A stretch of DNA of 64,000 nt from JBCCEJ01 sp039030335 (lineage in GTDB: Bacteria; Pseudomonadota; Gammaproteobacteria; HK1), in assembly GCA_039030335.1 (NCBI GenBank), contig JBCCEJ010000015.1, positions 1-64,000 on the forward strand. The letters run 5' to 3'. This document shows positions 43,240 through 50,746 of this stretch, in pieces. Position 1 is the stretch's first letter; each line of letters begins with the position of its first letter. The position numbers were made by a program, and so were the translations under genes. The notes beneath the pieces were generated by a model, which saw nothing but the letters and a program-made list of their open reading frames with translations, did not search any database and was not told the DNA's origin.

Positions 43240-44414
43240 TGAGACATGCACTGCAAGTCGAGATTCTGAACAAGGTGCTGGAATTGAGCGCGGCTGGCAC
43301 CACGCAGATGGCCGAAGACGTTACCCGCATTCCGGTCGAGGTCTACTACAGCGACGCTCAGCGCGCACTCGAACAGAAGAATATTTTCAAAGGGCATCCG
43401 CTGGTCTTCGCGATGTCTCACGAAGTCCCTGAGCCCGGCTGCTACAAGACCAACGACCGTTACGGCCTGCCGTTACTGTTGACGCGCGACATCGATGGGA
43501 ACGCCCACGCGTTTCTTAATGTATGCCGGCACCGCGGCGCGCGTGTTGCGGCTGCAGACCACGGCAAGGTCCGCAAGGTGTTGTCGTGTCCGTACCACGG
43601 TTGGAGCTACGACCTGGCCGGCCGCCTCGTGCACATTCCCGGCAAACATTCGTTCAAGGGATTCGACCCGAGTTGTAATGGTCTGGTGGAGTTGCCGACC
43701 GAAGAACGCCACGGTCTCATCTGGGGGCGCCTGGAACCCGATGCCGAGTTGGACGTCGCTGCGTATCTCGGCAGCTTTGACGAAGATCTCGCTGGATTCG
43801 GTTTACCTGAAAGCCATTTTCTGACCCAGGAACTGATCGAACAGCCGTTCAACTGGAAGATCGGCATCGACACTTTTCTGGAGCCGTATCACTTCGGCAT
43901 TTTGCATCGCAACAGCATCGGCCCACTGTTTCTGCACGACACCTGTGTCGTCGACACGGAGGGCCCGCACATTCGCGAGGTGTTGCCGCGCAAATCCACC
44001 GCGAAACTGCCTGAGATTCCAGTGGATGAGTGGGATCTCCCGAACCACTCTGCGATGGTCTACGTGCTTTATCCGAATACGATTTGGGTCATGCAGCGCG
44101 ACCATATCGAACTGTGGCGCATTTACGCCGACCCGCACGACTCGGACAAATGCTCGATGACGATGGACTTCATGACGCCAGAGCCGGTGACGTCCGACAA
44201 GGCCATGGTGCATTGGCAGAAGAACATCGACATCCTGCTGAAGACGGTGCTGGAAGAGGACTTCCCGGCCGGTGCCGGCATTCAGTTCGGGTTGCGTTCA
44301 GGCGCGCAGAGTCATTTCGTCTTCGGACGTAACGAGCCGGCGCTGGCGCATTTCGAGACCACCATCGGCCAGCAGACGTGGAATACGCGCGCGGCCGCTG
44401 AAGCGGCCGAGTAG
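43239..44414 (+). CDS. Rieske non-heme iron oxygenase, alpha subunit
   Basis: A 391-residue ring-hydroxylating oxygenase subunit. The Rieske centre is C96-x-H98 (CRHRGA) and C117-x-x-H120 (CPYHGWSYD). The mononuclear iron ligands include H218 and H223 in DTFLEPYHFGILH. No beta subunit, ferredoxin or reductase gene is adjacent, so it probably works as an alpha-only oxygenase with electron donors encoded elsewhere. It overlaps the LLM gene by 1 nt. The substrate may be aromatic, a quaternary amine or a sterol; sequence alone does not decide. Confidence 0.92.
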   Translation: MRHALQVEILNKVLELSAAGTTQMAEDVTRIPVEVYYSDAQRALEQKNIFKGHPLVFAMSHEVPEPGCYKTNDRYGLPLLLTRDIDGNAHAFLNVCRHRGARVAAADHGKVRKVLSCPYHGWSYDLAGRLVHIPGKHSFKGFDPSCNGLVELPTEERHGLIWGRLEPDAELDVAAYLGSFDEDLAGFGLPESHFLTQELIEQPFNWKIGIDTFLEPYHFGILHRNSIGPLFLHDTCVVDTEGPHIREVLPRKSTAKLPEIPVDEWDLPNHSAMVYVLYPNTIWVMQRDHIELWRIYADPHDSDKCSMTMDFMTPEPVTSDKAMVHWQKNIDILLKTVLEEDFPAGAGIQFGLRSGAQSHFVFGRNEPALAHFETTIGQQTWNTRAAAEAAE

Positions 44415-44474
44415 GGGCCGCTCATCTCGTCGATACTTGCCGGTCAGCTGCCGCGAACTGTCCGGTCCCGGGCG

Positions 44475-45560
44475 TCAGTTGAAGACGATGACGCCACGTG
44501 CGTTGGCACCCGCTTCCAGGTCCGAAAATGCCTCTTCGGCTTCGTCGATCGAATAAGTGCGTGAAATCATACGGTCCAGATCGAGCTTGCCCTGTTTGTA
44601 GAGATCCATGTACATCTCGAAGTCGACCTTGGTGTTGACGCTACCGTACATGCATCCCTGAATGGTCTTGGAAGTCAGCGGCAGCACCAGTGCGTTGACA
44701 GAGAACCGTTCTTCCATCCGACCCACGCCGACCAGCACCGCCGTGCCGCCACGCCGTGCGACCTTGACGCACATTTCGATCGTCGACGGGCGCCCGATGA
44801 CTTCGAATGCGTAGTCGACGCCAATGCCATTCGTCATGGCCTGAACTTCCTTTACCGCATGGCCGCCAGGCGTGACCGTGTCGGTCGCACCGAACTCTCG
44901 GGCCATTTCCATTTTCTCTGCCGACAGATCGACGGCAATAATCTGCTTGGCCCCAGCGATCCGGCAACCCTGGATAACCGACAGACCCACACCCCCACAT
45001 CCGAACACGGCGACCGTTGAACCGGGTTCGACTTCCGCAGTCTTGATGGCCGCGCCGACGCCGGTGGTGATACCGCAGCCGATCAGTGCCGCCGATTTGA
45101 AATCGATCTCAGACGACATTGGTACCACGCAGATCGACGGCACCACGGCGTACTCCGCCATGTTGCCGAGGAACGACATCACGGCAATGTGTTCACCGTC
45201 CAGTCGGGCCCGGCTGGTGCCATCGAGCAGGTTGCCGTCCTGTTTCCCGACCGTGCAAAGGTAGGGTTCGCTTCTTGCGCAGTGATAGCACTGTCCGCAG
45301 TTAGGGATGAACGACAGGATGACCGGATCGCCCGGCTTGACGTTGGTTACGCCTTCGCCTACGGCTTCCACGATACCGGCACCTTCGTGGCCGAGCACCG
45401 TTGGAAACGGCGTCGGGATGGTGCCGTTGATCATCGACAGGTCGGAGTGACACACGCCCGTCGCTTTCATCTTGACGAGCACTTCGCCGGTCTTCGGTGC
45501 GTCCAACTCGACGTTGACGACAGAAAAGCGGTTCATTTCGTGGGCGACTACGGCCTTCAT
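44475..45560 (-). CDS. Zinc-dependent alcohol dehydrogenase
   Basis: A 361-residue medium-chain dehydrogenase. The catalytic zinc site includes C37 and H58-E59 (GHEGAG) and a later Cys in LIGCGITTG. The structural zinc has C88, C91, C94 and C102. The NAD site is VAVFGCGGVGLSVIQG and the adjoining Asp (AVDLS) favours NAD over NADP. It resembles class III/aryl-alcohol types. GGAGAG precedes the ATG at 45560. It is convergent with the Rieske gene and could oxidise an alcohol produced by the neighbouring oxygenases. Confidence 0.93.
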   Translation of the reverse strand: MKAVVAHEMNRFSVVNVELDAPKTGEVLVKMKATGVCHSDLSMINGTIPTPFPTVLGHEGAGIVEAVGEGVTNVKPGDPVILSFIPNCGQCYHCARSEPYLCTVGKQDGNLLDGTSRARLDGEHIAVMSFLGNMAEYAVVPSICVVPMSSEIDFKSAALIGCGITTGVGAAIKTAEVEPGSTVAVFGCGGVGLSVIQGCRIAGAKQIIAVDLSAEKMEMAREFGATDTVTPGGHAVKEVQAMTNGIGVDYAFEVIGRPSTIEMCVKVARRGGTAVLVGVGRMEERFSVNALVLPLTSKTIQGCMYGSVNTKVDFEMYMDLYKQGKLDLDRMISRTYSIDEAEEAFSDLEAGANARGVIVFN

Positions 45561-45729
45561 TGGTCTTCTCTCCGGTTCGATGGGGTGGTGCGTCGGTCGC
45601 GAGCAGGGCGTAGTAGCCGCGGTCGCGCCTGGGCTCGTATCCGTTCAGGCTGCCCCGGCAACCAACGATTTGTCCAGTGCCGCGTGTCGGTGTCCGTGAG
45701 GGCCGAAATGTCAACGTCCCATAAGTGCT

Positions 45730-46881
45730 CTACACGAGCACGTCCCTCAGTGCGGCCGCGACGGTATCGATCTCGTCGTCGGTAATGACCAGAGGCGGCA
45801 GCAGGCGCAGCACCGTCGGGCCGGCGGGCAGGGCGAGTATGCGCCGGCTCATCAGTTCTACCAGAAACGGCTGTGCGCGTTCCTTCAGTTCTATCCCGAT
45901 CATCAAACCGAGCGCACGCACGTCGCGCACTTTCGATAGTGAGCCGGCATCGAGCGAAGTGAGCAGGCGCTCTCCGGCAGTTGTTGCGCGGGCGGCGAGG
46001 TCATGGGTTTCCATGTACTCGATGGCCGCGAGACCTGCGGCTGCGGCGAGTGGATTACCCCCGAACGTTGAGCCGTGCAGTCCGCGGAGCGACCCGATCG
46101 CGCTGCTTGCCATCACCGCACCGGCCGGCACGCCACCGGCCATCGCTTTCGCGACGCACAGCAGATCGGGCTGCAGGTCGAAGTGTTCGCAGGCGAACAT
46201 CTTGCCCGTTCTGCAGAAGCCGGTTTGTACCTCGTCGACGATGAGCAGGGCGCCGTGGGCATCGCAGAGTTCGCGCGCGCGGCGCAGGAAGGCGGCGTCG
46301 GCAGGCCGTACCCCGCCCTCACCCTGCACGGTTTCGAGCAGCACGGCGGCGGTGTTGTCGTCCATCGCCGCTTCGAGTTTGTCTGCTTTGTTGTACGGGA
46401 TGTAGCTGAATCCCCCGGGGAGCGGCTGAAACGGTTCACGGTATTCTTTCTTGTGCGTGGCGCTCAGCGCTCCCATCGTGCGACCGTGGTAGCCGCGCAT
46501 CGCACTGATGATGTTCGATTTGCCGGTCGCGTGGCGAGCGAACTTGAGCGCGCCTTCGACCGCTTCGGTACCAGAGTTGCACAGGAAAGCCTGGGTGATG
46601 CTCCCCGGGGCCAGCGACACGAGCTTTTCCAGCAAAGTCGCGCGCACATCGTTGTAGAAAATGCCGGGGCAGGTGATCAGCGTTGACGCCTGCCGCGCCA
46701 GCGCTTCGGCGATAGCGGGATTGGCATGACCGACGCTCGCGACTCCGATACCGGCGGCGCAGTCGATGTAGTCGTTGCCATCTGCGTCCCAGAGGCGGGC
46801 ACCCTCTCCGCGTACGATCGTGATGTCGCGACGCGGGTAGATGTCGATGCTGTACTGAGTCTCGGTAGCCTGATAGTCCAC
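45730..46881 (-). CDS. lysJ: LysW-gamma-semialdehyde/ornithine-type aminotransferase (ArgD/LysJ family)
   Basis: A 383-residue class III PLP aminotransferase. The Lys that binds PLP is K245 (LCVAKAMAGG) and the cofactor Asp is in LLIVDEVQTGF; the phosphate loop is CNSGTEAVEGALK. The family turns a C-terminal semialdehyde into an amine using glutamate, in arginine or lysine synthesis. As the last gene of the LysW cluster it should act on carrier-bound semialdehyde (LysJ). The GTG start at 46881 follows GAGGG. A 95-bp gap separates it from lysZ, longer than other gaps in the cluster. Confidence 0.88.
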   Translation of the reverse strand: MDYQATETQYSIDIYPRRDITIVRGEGARLWDADGNDYIDCAAGIGVASVGHANPAIAEALARQASTLITCPGIFYNDVRATLLEKLVSLAPGSITQAFLCNSGTEAVEGALKFARHATGKSNIISAMRGYHGRTMGALSATHKKEYREPFQPLPGGFSYIPYNKADKLEAAMDDNTAAVLLETVQGEGGVRPADAAFLRRARELCDAHGALLIVDEVQTGFCRTGKMFACEHFDLQPDLLCVAKAMAGGVPAGAVMASSAIGSLRGLHGSTFGGNPLAAAAGLAAIEYMETHDLAARATTAGERLLTSLDAGSLSKVRDVRALGLMIGIELKERAQPFLVELMSRRILALPAGPTVLRLLPPLVITDDEIDTVAAALRDVLV

Positions 46882-46976
46882 GAAACCATGCCCTCATCAC
46901 GAGTTGCTGCGATGCATTGTACTGTTCTGGACGGTCGTGCGCGGACGCGCGCGCCGCCGTATTGCTGGTCGCAGCT

Positions 46977-47777
46977 TCAGCTGATGTGTGTGCCGCGGCC
47001 ATTCAGCGCGTCGCGCAACGGGTGTTCTGTACGACCGTCCGCGATGATGACGCGCTCGACACCCGTCTGCACGAGCGTGCGAAGTGCGAGCATCTTGCGC
47101 TTCATCCGGCCTTCTACCTGCTGCTCGCGCATGGCGACTTCAGCCCGTTCCATGGTCGCGAGCGCGCTCGCGTCGTCAGCGGCATCCTCGAGGAAACCGG
47201 GGGCCTCGATGAACTGAACGACCGTGTTTGCCTGGATCGCGGCCTGCAGCGCGTTGACGATGTCGTCGTTTTCCGAGTTGACCGCGTATCCGCGTTCATC
47301 CGCGATCGGAATCGTCAACACCGGCGTGTAGCCGTTGTCGAGGAGCAGCGTCAGCAACGGTCCGTTGACGGTCCGAGCCTTGCCCGAGAAGTCACGCTTG
47401 ATGATGTTCTTATTGTTCTCCCGAACCCGGATGCCTTTGTTGCGTTCGCCATTGACGGCACGGCCGTCCAGGCCGGTCAAGCCGACCGCATTGATGCCCT
47501 CACGTTGACAGAGTTCCACGAGGCGCTTGTTCCGCAGTCCGGCGTAGCTCATCAGGATCACATCGATCGCATGCTGGTCTGACAAGACGCTCGAATACCC
47601 GGACGTGGACGTCACTACCTGTTTGGGCGTGCCGAGCTGCTCTGCCAGGCTGTCGCGCAGCGCATTGGCGCCGTGCACGATAATGAATGGTCCGGCGCTG
47701 TCAGCGAGTTCCGCCATATCGGCGACGATGCCGGCCAGATTGATGGCACTGCCACCGCCGATCTTCAAAATCACCAT
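46977..47777 (-). CDS. lysZ: [LysW]-aminoadipate/glutamate kinase
   Basis: A 266-residue amino-acid kinase of the N-acetylglutamate kinase fold. The N terminus KIGGGSAIN supplies the ATP loop; further marks are FIIVHGANALRD, AVGLTGLDG and the LTIPIADERGYAVNSENDD segment, which is the LysZ/ArgB signature. The length and the missing N-terminal regulatory helix fit LysZ, which phosphorylates the delta/epsilon carboxyl of a substrate held on LysW. It overlaps the Ntn-hydrolase gene by 7 nt (47771-47777), so they are coupled. Confidence 0.9.
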   Translation of the reverse strand: MVILKIGGGSAINLAGIVADMAELADSAGPFIIVHGANALRDSLAEQLGTPKQVVTSTSGYSSVLSDQHAIDVILMSYAGLRNKRLVELCQREGINAVGLTGLDGRAVNGERNKGIRVRENNKNIIKRDFSGKARTVNGPLLTLLLDNGYTPVLTIPIADERGYAVNSENDDIVNALQAAIQANTVVQFIEAPGFLEDAADDASALATMERAEVAMREQQVEGRMKRKMLALRTLVQTGVERVIIADGRTEHPLRDALNGRGTHIS

Positions 47778-48430
47778 CGTGTAAAGCTCTCGTTATGGTG
47801 GTTGGGAAACTCCCGCCACTCACCAGCATCCCACTGCCCGCGCCCTGATAATGGGTCGGAACAAATGGTCAGACGGTCGTCTTGCTGGTTGACGCGTAGC
47901 TGGAAATAGCCCGGGTCCTCGGCGAAGCTCGAGGCCACGTGGATGCCATCGGGACTTGCCATGATGATGTTCATGGCGCGCACGTACCGGCTGCGTTTAC
48001 TGATGATATTCGTGCCCTTGGCGAGCGCTGCGCTCATACCGTGACGTTCGAATCGCTTGACGAAGTTGAAGATCTTCTCGGCCCCGATGCGACCTTCCGC
48101 TTTGATCCGCACACCGCGGAGTTCGCCATTGAAGATAAAAACATTGTCATGGTCGTAAAACGGCATGTTGTTTTCGACGGCGATGCCTTCGTCGCGAAAT
48201 GCACTGCGCGCGTGAATCAACAGCAGATTGCTATGCCCCGCGTGCGGTGTCGGATCGTCCCAGATCGGGCGGATATCGTGATAGTGCGTCCAACCCGTGC
48301 CCGACCAGGCCGAATAGCCCCAGCCATGGCCCTGGTATTCGCGGCTGTGCTCAGCGATGTGGGCAAAGGCCTCGATCTGCGGTGCGAGCGCAAAGGGCTC
48401 GGGCGCATGCGCGCAGAAGATGCGGCACAT
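47771..48430 (-). CDS. Class II glutamine amidotransferase-like Ntn hydrolase in LysW operon
   Basis: A 219-residue protein beginning MCRIFCAH. Cys2 would be the N-terminal nucleophile after Met removal, as in class II glutamine amidotransferases (Gn-AT II/YafJ type). HGWGYSAW, LLLIHARSA and FIFNGELRG line the glutamine pocket. There is no synthetase domain, so it is a bare amidohydrolase domain. It sits between lysY and lysZ, overlapping lysZ by 7 nt. The substrate bond of the family is a gamma-glutamyl amide, the same bond that links LysW's last Glu to its cargo. A role as carrier hydrolase is an inference. Confidence 0.9.
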   Translation of the reverse strand: MCRIFCAHAPEPFALAPQIEAFAHIAEHSREYQGHGWGYSAWSGTGWTHYHDIRPIWDDPTPHAGHSNLLLIHARSAFRDEGIAVENNMPFYDHDNVFIFNGELRGVRIKAEGRIGAEKIFNFVKRFERHGMSAALAKGTNIISKRSRYVRAMNIIMASPDGIHVASSFAEDPGYFQLRVNQQDDRLTICSDPLSGRGQWDAGEWREFPNHHNESFTRW

Positions 48431-48467
48431 AGTTCCGGTTATCCCGCGTGCATGACTGGCAACCGTC

Positions 48468-49496
48468 TCAGATCGGGTGCAGTCCGGTGAATTCCAGGGC
48501 CACGGTTTCGTCGAAGCCGTGCATCAGGTTGAACGCCTGGATAGCTTGGCCGGCGGCGCCCTTCATCAAGTTATCGATGGCGCTCACCACCACGAGACGG
48601 TCCGCATGCGGGTCGCGTTCGAATCCGATATCGCAGTAGTTCGTCCCCGAAAGCAGTTTCGGTTCGGGGTAACGATGAATGCCGCTCCGCTCCTTGACGA
48701 TGCGAATGAAAGGTTCGTTTCCGTAGTCTTCGCGGTACATTTTCCAGACCGCTTTCTCGTCGATCGAACTGTCGGTGAGAAATACATGGCAGGTCGCGAG
48801 GATACCGCGCACCATCTCGATCGACGTGGCCGAAAAATGGATCTTCTCGGGTTCCAGAACCATCGACATCTCAGCCACGTGCCGGTGTCCGGTTGGCTTG
48901 TACGAGCGCACGGCGCCGCTGCGCTCAGGGTGATGACTGGCGTCTGAGGATGCGTTGCCCCCCTCGCTGGAACCGGCCTTGACTTCCACTACCGCGTGGT
49001 CGACCAGACCTCGGCTGAACAGCGGCTTCAGCGCGAGTATGGTCGCCGTTGCATTACATCCAGCGCCGGTCACGAGCGTGGCGTTGCGCAGTTTCTCGCG
49101 GTTCACCTCCGGCAGCCCGTAGACGAATTCCGAGAGCAGTTCCGGACGCGGGTGGGCGAGGCCGTACCACTTGTCGTAGGCGGCTGCATCATCCAGTCGG
49201 AAGTCGCCGCTCAGATCGATGATGCGTGCGGCCTTGGCGCGCCACGCGTCGATACTTTGCATCGAGTGGCCGTGTGGCAGGCACAGGAACAGGAGGTCAC
49301 AGTCCTGCAACTCATCGAGACTGCAGAATTTGAGCCGCGTCGCCTTGCGCAGGTTCGGGTGCGCGTTGTGCACAAACTTGCCGGCAAGGCGCTCGGAGGT
49401 CACCTGTGCGACCTCGGCCTCCGGGTGCGCCAGCAGCAGGCGCAGTAGTTCTCCACCGGTATAGCCGGACCCGCCCGCGATGGAAACCCGGACCAT
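48468..49496 (-). CDS. lysY: [LysW]-L-2-aminoadipate/glutamate 6-phosphate reductase
   Basis: A 342-residue NAD(P)-dependent reductase of the ArgC family. The dinucleotide loop is GGSGYTGGELLRLLL and the catalytic Cys is C147 (VTGAGCNATA). AGSSEGGN and the GHRHVAEM segment with its His are typical of LysY. It reduces carrier-bound acyl phosphate to the semialdehyde. The ATG at 49496 shares one base with the lysX stop (TGATG). The frame is open far upstream, but the residues before this Met are antisense to lysX and not conserved. Confidence 0.93.
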   Translation of the reverse strand: MVRVSIAGGSGYTGGELLRLLLAHPEAEVAQVTSERLAGKFVHNAHPNLRKATRLKFCSLDELQDCDLLFLCLPHGHSMQSIDAWRAKAARIIDLSGDFRLDDAAAYDKWYGLAHPRPELLSEFVYGLPEVNREKLRNATLVTGAGCNATATILALKPLFSRGLVDHAVVEVKAGSSEGGNASSDASHHPERSGAVRSYKPTGHRHVAEMSMVLEPEKIHFSATSIEMVRGILATCHVFLTDSSIDEKAVWKMYREDYGNEPFIRIVKERSGIHRYPEPKLLSGTNYCDIGFERDPHADRLVVVSAIDNLMKGAAGQAIQAFNLMHGFDETVALEFTGLHPI

Positions 49497-50335
49497 CAGC
49501 TGGTCGCCGCGGCCGCGTAGGCGGCGATGTGCTGGGGAATATCCACCCCGGTTGTATCGATGCTGTTCTTGAACTCCATCGTGTAGTTGACTTCGTTCAC
49601 CTGCAGACCGTCGGGTGTCTCGAACAGGTCGATGGCTACCACGCCGCCGCCGACTGCCTCGGCTGCCGCGAGGCTTATCTCCGCTATCTCGGGCGTGACC
49701 GGGCATCCGGTGGCAACGGCGCCGCGCGCGGTGTTCGTAATCCAGTGAGGTGAGGTGCGGTAGATCGCTGCGATGCAGTCGTCGCCGACGACAAAGCTGC
49801 GGATGTCGCGCCCACCGGCTTTGTCGACGTACTTCTGGATGTAGAAGATGCTGTGATGGTAGCTGCCGAGCACGGTCTTGTGTTCGAGCAGCGATTCGGC
49901 TGCGTCGCGGTCGTTGACCTTCGAAAGCAGGCGGCCCCAGGAACCCACTGCCGGTTTCAGTACGACCGGGTAGCCGACCTCTTCGATCGCGTCGAGCGCA
50001 CTCGTCTCGGTGAACGCGACGCGCACCTCCGGCTGCGCGATTCCGTGCGCCTTGAGCGCCACCGACGTCAACAGTTTGTCGCCGCAGATGCGCGAAACGT
50101 CGTAGGTGTTGACGCAGCGAACCCCGAGTGCTTCGTACAGATGCAGGGTGTGCATCGCGCGCGAATGGTTGATCGAGCGCTCCAGAATCACGTCGACGTC
50201 GGGTGTCGCCGCAAGGTCGAACGTGAGTTTGCGGTCGTCGAGCATCACCAGCTCTACATTCGGAATCGCCTTGAACGCTTCGAGCAGCAGTTTCTCGTCT
50301 TTGCGAATCAGTGAATGCAGAAAGCCGACCCTCAT
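49496..50335 (-). CDS. lysX: LysW ligase (RimK-type ATP-grasp, LysX/ArgX)
   Basis: A 279-residue ATP-grasp enzyme that joins the alpha-amino group of aminoadipate or glutamate to the gamma-carboxyl of LysW's C-terminal Glu. VGFLHSLIRKDEK starts the protein, VLKPAVGSWGRLLSKV holds the ATP-binding Lys, and VNEVNYTMEFKNS with TTGVDIP near the C terminus is the LysX/ArgX signature. The true start is the ATG at 50333-50335 that overlaps the lysW stop (ATGA). Whether it prefers aminoadipate (lysine) or glutamate (arginine) cannot be decided by eye. Confidence 0.94.
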   Translation of the reverse strand: MRVGFLHSLIRKDEKLLLEAFKAIPNVELVMLDDRKLTFDLAATPDVDVILERSINHSRAMHTLHLYEALGVRCVNTYDVSRICGDKLLTSVALKAHGIAQPEVRVAFTETSALDAIEEVGYPVVLKPAVGSWGRLLSKVNDRDAAESLLEHKTVLGSYHHSIFYIQKYVDKAGGRDIRSFVVGDDCIAAIYRTSPHWITNTARGAVATGCPVTPEIAEISLAAAEAVGGGVVAIDLFETPDGLQVNEVNYTMEFKNSIDTTGVDIPQHIAAYAAAATS

Positions 50336-50499
50336 TCGCCCCAGTCCTCTTCGGCTTCCGGCGCTTCGGCAATTTCCGGCGGATCGAGATTGACGACTTC
50401 GAGTTCGCTCCCGCAGTCTTCGCACTCTATGAGTTCACCTTCTACGGTGTCGTCGGCGAGTTCGACGTCAACATCACAAACAGGACAGCTGGCGGACAT
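50332..50499 (-). CDS. lysW: LysW amino-group carrier protein
   Basis: A 55-residue acidic protein that shorter-than-60-residue filters would miss. It has the zinc ribbon C5-x-x-C8 and C26-x-x-C29 (MSASCPVC and IECEDCGS) and ends in EDWGE, the hallmark of LysW/ArgW carriers. The last Glu's gamma-carboxyl receives the substrate amino group, which protects it and gives a handle for the following enzymes. Its stop TGA overlaps the lysX ATG. It is the first gene of the cluster; a GAGG box precedes the ATG (GAGTGAGGAACC). Confidence 0.95.
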   Translation of the reverse strand: MSASCPVCDVDVELADDTVEGELIECEDCGSELEVVNLDPPEIAEAPEAEEDWGE

Positions 50500-50746
50500 G
50501 GTGGCGGTTCCTCACTCTGAGCCGGCAAAAGTCCGTAAATTTACCTTGACTCCCACTCGCGGTGCCAGCGTCGTCTTCAAGCCGCGCGGGCGCTGGGATG
50601 ACAGTGCTTCGAATGCGAACGGCCCATCTGCGGGCGGATACCGGGGAGATCCGCGTGTCGATCGCTGAACTCGCCCGGCAGCGCTGTGTCGGAGTGATGT
50701 CGAAAGCGCACCGCCCGCAAGGTGGTTCGGACCGGAACGCGACCGT

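Noticed and set aside
49497..50372. N-terminal extension of lysY by about 290 codons
   Set aside because: It is an out-of-frame reading over lysX and lysW; the conserved LysY sequence begins at the ATG at 49496.
50540..50570. Possible sigma-54 or sigma-70 promoter of lysW (TGGCACC and TAAATT on the minus strand)
   Set aside because: The -12 GC pair is missing for sigma-54, and no -35 box lies at 16-18 bp from the TAAATT.
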